Source: Corallococcus macrosporus DSM 14697
GTDB lineage: Bacteria > Myxococcota > Myxococcia > Myxococcales > Myxococcaceae
Assembly (NCBI RefSeq): GCF_002305895.1
Contig: NZ_CP022203.1
Location: 8,156,001 to 8,220,000, forward strand
Direction: 5' to 3'
Length of the DNA: 64,000 nucleotides
The notes under the pieces were generated by a model that had not been told where the DNA came from, did not search any database, and worked only from the letters and a program-made list of their open reading frames with translations. This document shows, in pieces, positions 1 through 11,417 of this stretch; within the stretch, counting starts at the first letter, position 1, and the number at the start of each line of letters is the position of its first letter. Both the position numbers and the translations under genes were made by a program.

Positions 1-508
1 CGGCCGGGTTCACGTTGGCCACGGCCTCGAAGCAGGCGATGAGACCGGACACCGTCCCGAGCAGCCCGGCGAGCATCGCCGCGTTGCCGAGCATGGCCAG
101 GTAGCCGGTGCGGGCTTCAATCTTCGGCGTCTCGCGGAGGCTGGCCTCGTCGAGCGCGGCCTGGACCTCGTCGTTGCCCTTCGGAACGTTCATCAGGCCG
201 GCCTTGATGACGTTGGTCAGCGGCGTGGACTTCTGGCCGGCCACGTAGTTGATGGCCTTGTCCAGGTCACCGGCGTAGATGTGCTTCTTCAGGCCGCGCA
301 GGAAGGCTTCCTTGTTGATGGAGGCCTTGCCGAAAAGGATGATGCTGCGCTCGACCATGATGGCGAGTGCCACGATGAGGCAGGCGGCAATGGGGTACAT
401 ACCCCACTGGCCGGCCTCCCAGCGCATGGCGACTTCTTCGAAGAAGCCCCGCTGAGGGCCGCCGACATTCGCCAGCACGGTCAGGTTCGTCACAGACGCC
501 AGGTTCAT
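1..508 (-). CDS. MotA/TolQ/ExbB family proton-channel protein (3' part missing)
   Basis: Inner-membrane subunit of a proton-driven motor of the TolQ/ExbB/MotA family, which couples proton flow to work on the envelope. The gene starts at the ATG at 508 and runs off the left edge, so the C-terminal part is missing. A hydrophobic helix around residues 35-50 (WGMYPIAACLIVALAIMVE) is followed by a cytoplasmic stretch. A second membrane region begins with AMLAGLLGTVSGLIACFEA, which contains the LLGTVxGLI signature of the family. In myxobacteria such proteins include the Agl gliding motor and Tol/Exb systems; which one this is cannot be decided without the partner genes beyond the edge. A good promoter lies upstream at 629-657. 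Confidence 0.85.
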   Translation of the reverse strand, partial: MNLASVTNLTVLANVGGPQRGFFEEVAMRWEAGQWGMYPIAACLIVALAIMVERSIILFGKASINKEAFLRGLKKHIYAGDLDKAINYVAGQKSTPLTNVIKAGLMNVPKGNDEVQAALDEASLRETPKIEARTGYLAMLGNAAMLAGLLGTVSGLIACFEAVANVNPA

Positions 509-833
509 CGAGTGTTGCCTCCACAGGCAGCTTGGCCCGCTCCAGCGGACCTTCCAGACCTGACGTCCCCCCGAGCGGACGGTCCACCCGGTTGGGCGGC
601 AGGAATGGATGTTGAAAACGGTGTGCCGACTTTAGGAATGGGCGTCTGGGGTGTCAAGGCAGGCCCAGCGCCGTTAAGTGCTGAAATCTCACAGGAATTT
701 TGCGCTCAGCCCCCTCTTGCCAGGCCGGACTCCAGGCAGCATTGCGGGCATTTTGGGGGGTATTCCCAAGTGCCTCCGGATGTGACACCGCGCTTGCTTC
801 CTGGGTTTCGTCGCGCGTGTTAAGGCCGGAGTC
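509..833. other. Intergenic region between divergent genes
   Basis: A 325-base gap between the start of the TolQ-like gene (minus) and the start of the GspE-N gene (plus). It holds the promoter at 629-657. I see no small gene, hairpin or repeat that stands out. ORFs crossing it on both strands have Arg/Pro/Ser-rich shadow composition. Confidence 0.5.
629..657 (-). promoter_or_regulatory. Sigma-70-type promoter for the TolQ-like gene
   Basis: On the minus strand there is a perfect -35 hexamer TTGACA (657-652), a 17-base spacer and a -10 hexamer TAAAGT (634-629; 4 of 6 consensus bases). Transcription would start near 622, leaving an untranslated leader of about 115 bases before the ATG at 508. 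It is the clearest promoter in this gap. Confidence 0.6.
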
Positions 834-1712
834 ATGGCGAGGAAGCGCATTGGCGAGCTCCTGTTGGAGCAGCGGGCGATCAGCGTCGCCCAGCTCGAGG
901 CGGGGCTCGCGGCTCACCGGAAATCAGGACAGCGGCTGGGGGCCACCCTCATCGCGCAGGGGGCGATCACGGAAGCGACGCTCGCGGGCGCGCTGAGCCA
1001 GGCCCTGGGCATGCAGCGGGTGGACCTCTCCGCCACCACGCCGGAGTGGGCGGCGGTGCACATGCTGCGCGCGCGCTTCTGCGAGCAGCACGACCTGTTC
1101 CCCATCGCGCTGGAGAGCGTGGGCGGCCGCAAGCAGCTCGTGGTGGCGATGAGTGATCCGCTCAACGTGACGGCGGTGGAGGAGATTGAGTTCACCACCG
1201 GCCTCAAGGTCAGCCCGCGCGTGGCGCCGCTGTCCACCGTGCGCGGCGCCATCCTCCGCTACTACCACAAGGTGCCCGTGGCGGCGCCCTCCGCCACCCG
1301 CCCCGTGGCGCCCGCCAGGCCCGCCGCGAAGCCGGTGAAGGCCGCGCCCCCCGCCGCGGCACCTCCGCCCGAGGACGACGAGGAGGTCATCATCGGCGAG
1401 GAGCTGCCGCCCGGCGAGGCGACGCAGCGCACGTCCCTGGCGGAGCTGATCCGCGCGCGTGAGGAGCAGAGCAGGCAGAAGCGCGGACAGGGCGGCGCCG
1501 CGAAGCCCAAGGCCGCCGCGGCGAACGCGGGCGGCGTGCTGGACGACCTGGACTACCTCTTCGGCCAGGCGCGCGAGGACCCTGACCGCATCGAGGAGCT
1601 GGAGCGGAAGTTCTGGGCGCTGATGCGCATCATGGCGCGCAAGGGCCTGCTGACGAACGAGGAGTTCACCCGCGAGCTGGACGACGAGGACAAGGCCAGC
1701 GGGGAGTCGTGA
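834..1712 (+). CDS. GspE N-terminal (MshEN-like) domain protein, no ATPase domain
   Basis: A 292-residue soluble protein whose first 150 residues resemble the N-terminal domain of type II secretion/type IV pilus ATPases. Two MshEN-type half-motifs are visible: [19 protein letters not shown] near residue 4 and [20 protein letters not shown] near residue 34. In MshE this kind of motif binds cyclic di-GMP. A Pro/Ala-rich linker (about 155-190), an acidic patch and a charged helical C-terminus (about 235-292) follow. There is no Walker A or B motif, so it is not a secretion ATPase. A c-di-GMP-responsive adaptor is plausible but inferred. A stand-alone gene; the next gene follows after about 230 bases. 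Confidence 0.75.
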   Translation: MARKRIGELLLEQRAISVAQLEAGLAAHRKSGQRLGATLIAQGAITEATLAGALSQALGMQRVDLSATTPEWAAVHMLRARFCEQHDLFPIALESVGGRKQLVVAMSDPLNVTAVEEIEFTTGLKVSPRVAPLSTVRGAILRYYHKVPVAAPSATRPVAPARPAAKPVKAAPPAAAPPPEDDEEVIIGEELPPGEATQRTSLAELIRAREEQSRQKRGQGGAAKPKAAAANAGGVLDDLDYLFGQAREDPDRIEELERKFWALMRIMARKGLLTNEEFTRELDDEDKASGES

Positions 1713-1939
1713 GCGCGCGCCGGGCCGGGAAGCGTCCGGCCCATGGCGTGCGCCGCACCTCCTGGAGCGCCGGAAAGCGGTCGCCGCTCCATCGGAGCAA
1801 GTCGCCCCGTGCGCGCGAGGCACCTGCCTGCATGCCCGGCGAGCCCGGGGCCGTGACACTTCAACGGAAACCACTTCGGGGCCTCGCGCGTACTCACCGA
1901 AGCTCCCCGCGCGCGCGGGGACTTCCGGAGACCGCGTCC

Positions 1940-3049
1940 ATGACCACCGCCCCCCCATCCCTGGCCCGCCGGTTCCTTCCGCTGGCCCTCGCGGCGCTGG
2001 CCGCGCTGTCCGCGTGCACCCAGGCCCACGGCGCCGCGCCCGCCTCGCCCGCCCCCACCATCCAGGACAGCCGCCGCTACGAGAAGCCCTCGGACGCCGA
2101 GCTGCGGCGCACGCTGTCCCCGCTGGCCTACGAGGTGACGCAGCAGGGCGCCACGGAGCCCGCCTTCCGCAACCCGCTGTGGAACCACCACGAAGAGGGC
2201 CTCTACGTGGACGTGGTGAGCGGCGAGCCCCTCTTCTCCTCGCGCGACAAGTTCGACTCCGGCACCGGCTGGCCCAGCTTCACGCGCCCCGTGGACGGCG
2301 CCCGCGTCGTCGAGAAGAAGGACACCACGCAGGGCATGGAGCGCGTGGAGGTGCGCTCGAAGGCCGCCGGCTCGCACCTGGGCCACGTCTTCGGGGACGG
2401 GCCCGGGCCCACGAAGCTGCGCTACTGCATCAACTCCGCGGCCCTGCGCTTCGTGTCCGTGAATGACCTGGCCAAGGAAGGCTATGGGGCGTGGCTGCCG
2501 CTCTTCGGCCGCCCTGCCCCGGCCGCCGCGGCGAAGCGGCCGGACGCGTCTCCCTTCACGGAGACGGCGCTGCTGGCGGGCGGGTGCTTCTGGGGCATGG
2601 AGGACCTGCTGCGCAAGATTCCGGGCGTCGTGCGGACAGAGGTCGGCTACACCGGCGGCTCCAGCGCGTTCGCGAAGCCCACGTACCGCGACGTGAGCTC
2701 GGGCAAGACGGGCCACGCCGAGGCCGTGCGCGTGGTGTTCGACCCCACCCGGCTGACGTACGAGACGCTGCTGGAGCAGTGGTTCTTCCGCATGCACGAC
2801 CCGACGACGCTCAACCGCCAGGGCAACGACGTGGGCACGCAGTACCGCTCCGCCATCTTCTACCTGTCCGACGCCCAGAAGCGCGTGGCCGAGGCCGTGA
2901 AGGCGCGGGTGGACGCGTCCAGGAAGTGGCCCCGCCCCGTCGTGACGCAGGTTGTCCCCGCCACTGCCTTCACCCCCGCCGAGGACTATCACCAGGACTA
3001 CCTGGTGAAGAACCCGGGCGGCTACACCTGCCACTACCTGCGCGACTGA
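1940..3049 (+). CDS. msrAB: MsrB-MsrA fusion methionine sulfoxide reductase, lipoprotein
   Basis: A 369-residue bifunctional enzyme that repairs oxidised methionine. I start it at the ATG at 1940 because this opens a lipoprotein signal peptide with lipobox LSAC; the longer frame upstream adds only Arg-rich sequence. The MsrB domain comes first (about 45-190, [11 protein letters not shown] and catalytic Cys in [11 protein letters not shown]). MsrA follows (about 205-365), with catalytic Cys in GCFWGMED plus GYTGG and the NDVGTQYRS and EDYHQDYL motifs. The MsrB part lacks the two CxxC zinc pairs of classical enzymes. MsrB-first is one of the fused orders known in bacteria. Anchoring would place it in the periplasm or outer membrane. 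It ends 9 bases from the convergent kinase gene. Confidence 0.92.
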   Translation: MTTAPPSLARRFLPLALAALAALSACTQAHGAAPASPAPTIQDSRRYEKPSDAELRRTLSPLAYEVTQQGATEPAFRNPLWNHHEEGLYVDVVSGEPLFSSRDKFDSGTGWPSFTRPVDGARVVEKKDTTQGMERVEVRSKAAGSHLGHVFGDGPGPTKLRYCINSAALRFVSVNDLAKEGYGAWLPLFGRPAPAAAAKRPDASPFTETALLAGGCFWGMEDLLRKIPGVVRTEVGYTGGSSAFAKPTYRDVSSGKTGHAEAVRVVFDPTRLTYETLLEQWFFRMHDPTTLNRQGNDVGTQYRSAIFYLSDAQKRVAEAVKARVDASRKWPRPVVTQVVPATAFTPAEDYHQDYLVKNPGGYTCHYLRD

Positions 3050-3058
3050 CGCGCGGCC

Positions 3059-4967
<1,909 letters not shown>

Positions 4968-4978
<11 letters not shown>

Positions 4979-6950
4979 GGGAGGTGGCCTTGTCCAGGTC
5001 GAGAATCTGTTGCGCCCCCATGTAGGACTTCGTCTCGTAGCGGGTAATCTTCCCAATCTTCCGGACGATCTCCGCCATGCGCTCCGCCTCGCGGTAGATG
5101 ATGTCCACCGGCTTCCAGGCGAAGTCGTCTTCCTTCAGCTTCCGCTTCAGCAGCTCGGCGTAGCCCATCACCGAGGTGAGCGGCTGGTTCAGCTCGTGCG
5201 CGGCGGTGCCGGCGAGCGCGACGATGACCGCGCTCTTCTCGCTCTCCTCCAGCCGCGTCTCCACGTCGGACAGCTTGCGCTCCAACTGCATGCGCGCGCG
5301 CATGTCCGTGAAGATGCCCACGCTGAACACCTCGCGCCCCCCTTCGTAGACGATGGAGGCCGTCATGTTCACCGGCACCCGCTCACCGGAGCGGTGGACC
5401 AGCTCCTCCCGGATGAGGGACAGCCGGCCCTTGCCGCCGTGCTCGGGGGCGCGAATCATGGCCATCACCCGCTTCGCCACGCCCGGCGGGTAGAGCTGGT
5501 GGACGGTGAAGCTGCCGCCCAGCGCCTCCTGCGCGGTGTAGCCGCACAGCGCCTCCGCGCCCTTGTTGAAGAGGATGATGCGCCCCTTCAGGTCGGCCGC
5601 GATGATGGCGTCCACCGACGAGTCGATGAGCCGCTCCAGGAAGTCCTTCGTCTGGAGCAGCTCCTCCTCCAGCTTCCGCGCGTCCGTGACGTCGCGGAAG
5701 GAGAGGATGGTGGCCGCCTCCTCGTCGCGCAGCGGCGCCGCGGACATGGACAGCGTCAGGCGGCGGCCCGTGCGGGTGCACACCTGCACGTCCGCGCCGG
5801 AGCGGGCCTCGCCGCGCGCGGCGGTGGTCACCAGCTCCATCAGCACGTTCTCATCCACCGGCTGGGTGACCTGGTGCAGGTGGCGGCCGCGCGCGTCCGG
5901 CGCCTCCACGTCCAGCATGGCCGCGCCGGAGGGGTTCAGCGACAGCACGCAGGCCTTGTCGTCCAGGATGGCCACGCCCTCGCTGACGTGCGCGAAGAAG
6001 AGCTGGTACGGCTTGAACGACGCCGCCTGCTCCTCCGCGGCCAGGCGGGCCGTCTTCTCCGCCTCCGTCTGCCCTCGCACCAACTGGAGCACGGACGCGT
6101 TGCGCAGGGCCACCGCGGTGGCGTGCGCCACGGTGGTGAGGAAATCAATCTCCCGCGGCGTGAAGGTGCGCCGCCGGCCCGCGGCGCGCAGCAGCAGCAC
6201 GCCGCGCACCTGCCCGCGGATGGGCAGCGGCAGCGCGGCGATGGCGTGGATGCCCCGCGCGGCCACCGCGCGCCGCTCCACGTCCCCCAGCAGCGGGTGG
6301 GTGGAGGCCTCCTGCATCACCACCGGCTTGCCCGTGCGCATCACCTCCCGAATCTCCGGGTAGCGCGACAGGTCGATGCGCAGATCCTTGAGCGTGGGGT
6401 CGTCGCTGGCTGCGACGATGATGCCTTCGTCCGCGCTGCGCCCGAGCATCACCAGCGTGGCGCGCGCGATGTCCAGCTTCTCCGCCAGCCGCCGGGTGAC
6501 GCCGTGCAGCAGCGCCTCCACGTCGGACGTCTCCGCGTAGTCCGCGGTCAGCTCCAGCAGGAGCGCCAGGTCCTCCTGGCTGCGCGCCTGCTCCTCGCGC
6601 TCCACGTGGCGCTCGGCGGCGCACTGGAGCCGCCAGGCCAGTTCGTGCAGGGCCACCGGTGCGGTGACGACGTCCGCGGGCTTGAGGGACTGGGCGGTGG
6701 CGAAGGCGCCCTCCCCTGGCGCCACCAACACCACCAGGGTGAGGTGCGCGGCCAGGGCGGCGTCGAGCAGGGCCTCACCCGCGGCGAGCCCTCCCGGCGC
6801 GGTGAGGTCCACCAGCGCGAGGGAGGCCTCCTCGAGGCCGTCCACCACCCGCAGCCCCGCACGCGTGGCCGCCGCGGCCAGCAGCTCCCGCGCGGGTGAG
6901 TCCGGGGGCACCAGGGCGATGCCGGATACGAATTCCAACGAGGACGGCAC
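4968..6950 (-). CDS. REC-like/GAF/PAS/PAS/HisKA protein without a catalytic ATPase domain
   Basis: A 660-residue signalling protein. An N-terminal alpha/beta segment (about 1-115) looks like a degenerate receiver (ASLALVDLTAP; the usual KP motif reads TAPVALHEL). A GAF domain (about 130-300) and two PAS domains (about 318-435 and 440-570) follow, then a HisKA helix pair with His in AAHELNQPLTSVMGYAELL. The protein stops about 70 residues after that His, where the ATP-binding domain should begin. It could still dimerise and receive phosphate from the kinase encoded immediately downstream, whose start codon lies inside this gene. Alternatively the ATPase domain was lost and the protein is only a sensor. 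The stop is not at a visible frameshift. Confidence 0.85.
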
Positions 6951-7003
6951 GTGGAGAGTGGGGTCCAGGGCAGAGGGGCCCCCACTCTACACGCCCTGGC
7001 GGC

Positions 7004-8665
7004 TCAGGGGCAGTCCGACTCGAAGGCGCCCTGGTCCGGGCCTGGCCCGCACCACGTCAACCCCAGCGACAGCCCCGCGTTGAGGGCGGGCGAACCCGAC
7101 CCCAGGCGGAAGTCCCCGGTGTCGATATTGACGAAGCCGGGGGCCTTCTCCTGGGAGCGGCCGTCCAGCCCGCTCTGCGAGCGCCACTGCGAGAAGCCCA
7201 TGTCCACGCCGTTGAGGCGGTAGACGGCCGAGCCCGCGTTGCGGAAGTAGAGGTTCGCGTCCACCACCGCCCCCGAGCGCCCGGGGCCGCCGCGCACCGC
7301 CACGCCGCAGCCGGAGAAGACGTTGTTGCGCACGTCCAGGCTGGCGCTGGCCCCGGTGTCGCCGTGGCCGAAGGTGAGGCAGGGCCCGGGCATGTTCCAG
7401 ACGGTGTTGTGGTGCACCTTCACGTTCGACGTGGTGTCCACGCGGATGCCGCTGCCCTCCTCGCCGCCGCCCAGCCCGTCCCGCACCAGGTTGCGGCGGA
7501 CGACGATGTTGGTGGGCGGCGCGCCCTGGCGCACCCCGCCGATGCTGATGGCGCGGCCGTTGTTGTAGAAGACGTTGTCCTCCAGCGTGACGTCCCGGGC
7601 GGACAGGTGCACCACCACGCCCTCGCCGCGCGAGGTGGACGACGACTCGTGGCCCCAGATGATGTTGCCGCGCAGCGTGACGCGGGTGCACGTCTTCACG
7701 TCCACGCCGTTCTCCCGGTTCTCGTGCAGCTCGTTGTCCTCCACCAGGAGGTTGTCGAAGGGCGTGCCGGAGATGGTGGCGCCGCCCTCGGGCCCGATGC
7801 ACTGCACCGCGTCCCCGGAGTTGTGGTGGATGTCATTGCCGCGCACCACCACGTTGCGCGCCGTCGTCTGGACGATGACGCCGTGGCTGTCGTCCCCGTC
7901 GCGGTTGAAGTGGGAGATGGTGTTGCCCTCGATGAGGACGTCGCTGGCCTTCTCGCACACGTTGACACCCGCGCCCGCGGTGCCGTTCTTCACCGTGGAG
8001 TTCCGCAGCACGCCGTGGTGGGAGCCCACGCCGCGGAACAGCACCGCGAAGGAGGCGCTGCCCGCCACGTCGATGGTGAGCCCCTCGATGCTCCAGTACG
8101 CGCCGCGCACGTCCACCAGGGCGGAGCCGCTCCCGGACGGCTTCACCACCGGCTTCGCTCCCGGCGCGGCCCGCAGCGTGAGCAGCTTGTTCGCCGAGCC
8201 GCCCTTCTCCTCCAGCTTGAGGCGCTCGGCGTAGTTGCCCGTCTTCAGGAAGATGGCCTCGCCCGGACGCACCAGCTCCAGCGCGCGCGTCACGGTGCGC
8301 AGCGGCGCCGTCTCCGTGGCGGAGGCGCTGTCGCTGCCGTTGGGCGCCACCCAGAGGACGCGCGTGTACTGGGGCTCGGGCTCCGGCTCGGGTTCGGGTT
8401 CCGGCTGCGGCTCGGGGGGCGGCGGCTCCGGGTTCGGGGAGGGAATGTCGACGATGACGGGCGGCGGCTCCGACGGGTCCGGCGTGTCGTCTTCGTCATC
8501 CGTGGAGGGCGTGCCGGGCACGGACGGGTTGCCCGTCGACGGCGTTTCGCTGGAGCCCGGTGGCGCACCACTTTCCTGGGTGAGCTCCACCTTGCCATTG
8601 CAGGCCAATAAGGACAGCAGGGCAGCGGAGCAGAGGGCCGTGGACCACGGCGAGCGGTTGCGCAT
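7004..8665 (-). CDS. Right-handed beta-helix lipoprotein (NosD/pectate-lyase-like fold)
   Basis: A 553-residue predicted lipoprotein. The ATG at 8665 has a GGAG ribosome site and starts a signal peptide with lipobox LLAC. A Pro/Glu/Ser/Thr-rich linker (about 25-100) containing a run of alternating Glu-Pro holds the domain away from the membrane. From about 105 comes a VAPNGSDSASAT motif typical of DUF1565/polysaccharide-lyase-like folds. Repeated helix coils follow, such as VLIEGNTISHF, VVVRGNDIHHNSGDAV and VTLEDNVFYNNGRA. These proteins bind or cleave polysaccharide; catalytic residues cannot be named here. The gene is monocistronic. Confidence 0.85.
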   Translation of the reverse strand: MRNRSPWSTALCSAALLSLLACNGKVELTQESGAPPGSSETPSTGNPSVPGTPSTDDEDDTPDPSEPPPVIVDIPSPNPEPPPPEPQPEPEPEPEPEPQYTRVLWVAPNGSDSASATETAPLRTVTRALELVRPGEAIFLKTGNYAERLKLEEKGGSANKLLTLRAAPGAKPVVKPSGSGSALVDVRGAYWSIEGLTIDVAGSASFAVLFRGVGSHHGVLRNSTVKNGTAGAGVNVCEKASDVLIEGNTISHFNRDGDDSHGVIVQTTARNVVVRGNDIHHNSGDAVQCIGPEGGATISGTPFDNLLVEDNELHENRENGVDVKTCTRVTLRGNIIWGHESSSTSRGEGVVVHLSARDVTLEDNVFYNNGRAISIGGVRQGAPPTNIVVRRNLVRDGLGGGEEGSGIRVDTTSNVKVHHNTVWNMPGPCLTFGHGDTGASASLDVRNNVFSGCGVAVRGGPGRSGAVVDANLYFRNAGSAVYRLNGVDMGFSQWRSQSGLDGRSQEKAPGFVNIDTGDFRLGSGSPALNAGLSLGLTWCGPGPDQGAFESDCP

Positions 8666-9067
8666 CCTGGCGGACTCCTGGTGTGGGTCGCGGCGCGGGA
8701 GGCGCTCGCGAGGACGGCCGCCAATTCCGGGCCCCGCGCTGTTCATTCCCTCCGGGCGCGGCAACCCCTGCCTGCCGGGACGCAGAGGGAGGAGACAGGA
8801 AACGCGGTTTCGCGGGGTTGGAGTGGATGCTTCGGCTCACCGACAGGTGGGCCTTCGCGGGGAGCTGAAGTGTGATGTGTGCAACGCGCTGGGGGAATTA
8901 TTCCCGGGCTTTTTCACACGGAGCGAAGGGCCGGGCCGGGCGCCCCCGGGCGAGTGGGCGCGCGGCGGGGCGAGACATTCCGGTGTCTCAGGGAGGCAGG
9001 GCGTAGCTTGACGTCGGGAGGAGCGCGCGAGATATGAGCCGCCTTCCACCCGCTGTCAGGAGACACC
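8666..9067. other. Divergent intergenic region with a short inverted repeat
   Basis: A 402-base gap between the beta-helix lipoprotein gene (minus) and queD (plus). The only structure I see is the inverted repeat GAGACA/TGTCTC (8972-8977 and 8984-8989, 6-base loop), about 80 bases upstream of queD. It could be an operator or a small hairpin. No convincing gene or preQ1-type riboswitch is visible. Confidence 0.4.
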
Positions 9068-9430
9068 TTGAACATCTTCAAGGAATTCACCTTCGAGGCC
9101 GCGCACCGGCTTCCCAACGTGCCGCCCGGCCACAAGTGCAGCCGGCTGCACGGCCACAGCTACCGGGTGGAGATCCACGTCAGCGGCCCAGTGGGCGAGC
9201 AGTCCGGGTGGGTGATGGACTTCTCCGACCTCAAGGAGGCCTTCGAGCCCCTGCGGCTGAAGCTGGACCACTACTACCTCAATGAGATTGAGGGCCTGGA
9301 GAACCCCACCAGCGAGAATCTGTCGCGGTGGATCTGGAAGCGCCTGCGTCCGGGCCTGCCCCTGCTCAGCCGGGTGGTGGTCCGTGAGACATGCACCAGT
9401 GGGTGCGTCTATCAGGGTGAGGACGACTGA
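9068..9430 (+). CDS. queD: 6-carboxy-tetrahydropterin synthase QueD
   Basis: Converts dihydroneopterin triphosphate to 6-carboxy-tetrahydropterin, the second step towards preQ0 and queuosine. The 120-residue length is normal. Zinc ligands His13, His28 and His30 (HGHSY) and catalytic Cys24 are present with the E. coli QueD spacing. The LDHYYLN, NPTSENL and RETCTSGC motifs are also there. It starts with TTG at 9068, preceded by AGGAG at good spacing; no ATG is available nearby. The other queuosine genes (queC, queE, queF) are not in the window, but a YhhQ-type precursor transporter is encoded 4 kb away. Confidence 0.93.
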   Translation: MNIFKEFTFEAAHRLPNVPPGHKCSRLHGHSYRVEIHVSGPVGEQSGWVMDFSDLKEAFEPLRLKLDHYYLNEIEGLENPTSENLSRWIWKRLRPGLPLLSRVVVRETCTSGCVYQGEDD

Positions 9431-9469
9431 GCCGGTCCCTCGCGGGGCTGGCTCCTCGAGGGGACCGCC

Positions 9470-10219
9470 ATGAACGTTCTGATTACCGGAGCCACCGCGG
9501 GGTTCGGGCTGGCCATCGCCCGCCGCTTCATCCAGGACGGCGCGCGGGTCATCGCCTCCGGGCGGCGCACCGAGCGGCTGGAGGCGCTGCGCGCGGAGCT
9601 GGGCGAGCGGGTGCATCCCCTGACGCTCGACATCACGGACCGTGAGGCCGTGGAGCGGGCCATCCGCTCGCTGCCGGCGGACTTCGCGGAGGTGGATGTC
9701 CTGGTCAACAACGCGGGCCTGGCGCTGGGGTTGGACCCGGCGCAGACGGCGCGCGTGGAGGACTGGGACACGATGGTGGACACCAACGTGAAGGGCCTCC
9801 TGTACTGCACGCACGCGGTGCTGCCCGGCATGGTGGCGCGCAACCGGGGCCACATCGTCAACATGGGCTCAGTGGCCGCGGAGTGGCCCTACCCCGGCGG
9901 CAACGTGTACGGCGCCACCAAGGCCTTCGTGCACCAGTTCAGCCTCAACCTCCGCGCGGACCTGCATGGCACCGCCGTGCGCGTGACGGACATCGAGCCC
10001 GGCCTGGTGGGCGGCACGGAGTTCTCCAACGTCCGCTTCAGGGGCGACGACACGCGCGCCGCCTCCGTCTACGCCAACACCCAGGCGCTGACGCCCGAGG
10101 ACATCGCGGACGCGGTGCACTGGGTGGCCACGCGGCCGGCACACGTGAACATCAACGTCATGTCGTTGATGCCGGTGTCGCAGTCCTTCGGGCCCCTGCC
10201 GGTGAAGCGGCAGGGCTGA
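9470..10219 (+). CDS. ydfG: YdfG-type NADP-dependent 3-hydroxy acid/serine dehydrogenase (SDR)
   Basis: A 249-residue classical short-chain dehydrogenase. The TGATAGFG cofactor motif, the Arg-Arg after beta-2 (ASGRRTERL, NADP preference), NNAG, and the catalytic Ser (MGSVAAEW) and YGATK are all visible. Long stretches match E. coli YdfG closely, including the C-terminal half (GTAVRVTDIEPGLVGGTEF). YdfG oxidises L-allo-threonine and reduces malonic semialdehyde and other 3-hydroxy/3-oxo acids. It follows queD by 39 bases on the same strand and may be co-transcribed, but no pathway link is known. Confidence 0.92.
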   Translation: MNVLITGATAGFGLAIARRFIQDGARVIASGRRTERLEALRAELGERVHPLTLDITDREAVERAIRSLPADFAEVDVLVNNAGLALGLDPAQTARVEDWDTMVDTNVKGLLYCTHAVLPGMVARNRGHIVNMGSVAAEWPYPGGNVYGATKAFVHQFSLNLRADLHGTAVRVTDIEPGLVGGTEFSNVRFRGDDTRAASVYANTQALTPEDIADAVHWVATRPAHVNINVMSLMPVSQSFGPLPVKRQG

Positions 10220-10267
10220 GGCGGGAGGACGTCCGGGGTTTCCCACACCCTGGAGGATGTCAGAGGT

Positions 10268-10921
10268 ATGGCGCATGCTCGACACATGAGCGAAGCCATC
10301 CACGGACGAGAAGGGGCGCGACTTGCGAGGCCCCAGGCATGGCCGCATCCTGGGGATATGGGTGACGAGCCACCGCCGGAGCAGATTTACGAAGCGTTGG
10401 AGCGCCTCCCTCTAAATGTCGTCGGGGAAATCATCGACGGTGAGCTGCACGTCAGCCCCCGTCCGGGGACGCTTCACGGCAGGGCTGCCATCCGACTCGG
10501 CCAGCAACTGGCACCGTTCGACCCGGAACTCGGGGCGGAAGGCCCGGGCGGCTGGGTCATCCTCCCCAAGCCGGAGTTGCACCTCGGCTGCAACGTGCTC
10601 GTGCCAGACCTCTCCGGGTGGCGGCGCGAACGCATGCCGGAGATTCCGGACGTGGTCGGCGTGGAACTCGCCCCCGACTGGCTCTGCGAGGTCCTGTCCC
10701 CCTCCACCGCAGCCCTGGACCGCTCGCGGAAGATGACGCACTACGCCCGCGAGGGCGTGAACCATCTGTGGCTCGTGGACCCGCGCATCCAGCTCCTCGA
10801 AATCTACCGGCGTGAGGGCGAGCGCTGGCAGCGACTGGGCGCCCACACCGGCGACGCCACCGTTCATGCCGAACCCTTCGAGGCACAAAAGTTGAATCTC
10901 GGTTCACTTTGGCAGCGCTGA
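10268..10921 (+). CDS. Uma2-family (DUF820) PD-(D/E)XK nuclease-like protein
   Basis: A 217-residue protein of the Uma2/DUF820 family, a restriction-endonuclease fold of mostly unknown function that is common in myxobacteria and cyanobacteria. The core runs from about residue 40: YEALERLPLNVVGEIIDGEL, then LVPDLSGWRRERMPE (Asp of the PD motif), DWLCEVLSPSTAALDRSRK (E-x-lysine strand) and YAREGVNHLWLVDP. The putative catalytic D, E and K residues all appear present. The start is uncertain: the ATG at 10268 has GGAGG 11 bases upstream, while ATGs at 10286 and 10358 are possible. No restriction or toxin partner is adjacent. Confidence 0.82.
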   Translation: MAHARHMSEAIHGREGARLARPQAWPHPGDMGDEPPPEQIYEALERLPLNVVGEIIDGELHVSPRPGTLHGRAAIRLGQQLAPFDPELGAEGPGGWVILPKPELHLGCNVLVPDLSGWRRERMPEIPDVVGVELAPDWLCEVLSPSTAALDRSRKMTHYAREGVNHLWLVDPRIQLLEIYRREGERWQRLGAHTGDATVHAEPFEAQKLNLGSLWQR

Positions 10922-10972
10922 GCCCCGGCCGTGGCGTCCCCAACGCCGCGTGTTGGGATAACCTGCCCTCCC

Positions 10973-11416
10973 ATGAGTCATCCGGAACGACCGCCGCCGT
11001 CCCAGGGGCTCCTCGCCCGCGGCCTGAAGCTGCTGGGCCACCTCACCCATCCGGACACCCGCACCGGCAAGGTGTTCACCCGCGCCGAGCAGGGGCTCAC
11101 CCGCGCCGCCGCCAAGGTGACGGAGAGCCCCACGTACCTGCGCGTGAGCGGCACCCTGATGCGTCAGGGCTTCAACGCCCGCATCCGCCGCAACGGCCTG
11201 GTGGAAGGCGCGCTGCGCACCCTGCGCCTGCCCACCACCTCCGAGGTGGAGAACCTGCGCGACCAGCTCCGCCGGATGAATGACCAGGTGGAGGCGCTCG
11301 GCACCCAGTTGGAGTTGGTGGTGGACCTGCTCCACCGTCAGGAGGCCGCGCCGCAGGAGCCCGAGTCCCCCGAGCCCACGTCCAAGGAGCGCGCGCCCTC
11401 CAAGCGCCGCCGCTGA
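10973..11416 (+). CDS. Small helical protein of the PHA synthase operon (phasin/PhaE-like candidate)
   Basis: A 147-residue basic, helical protein with no signal peptide. A predicted coiled coil lies near residues 82-115 (TTSEVENLRDQLRRMNDQVE) and the tail is Pro/Glu/Lys/Arg-rich. It ends one base before the phaC start codon, so the two are translationally linked. In class III and IV PHA systems a second subunit (PhaE or PhaR) with coiled-coil segments partners PhaC; this protein could play that part or be a phasin. The identification rests on context and general character rather than a recognised motif. Confidence 0.65.
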   Translation: MSHPERPPPSQGLLARGLKLLGHLTHPDTRTGKVFTRAEQGLTRAAAKVTESPTYLRVSGTLMRQGFNARIRRNGLVEGALRTLRLPTTSEVENLRDQLRRMNDQVEALGTQLELVVDLLHRQEAAPQEPESPEPTSKERAPSKRRR

Positions 11417-11417
11417 C

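Noticed and set aside
10268-10921. Uma2-like protein as part of a restriction or toxin-antitoxin system
   Set aside because: No partner gene next to it; Uma2 proteins commonly stand alone.
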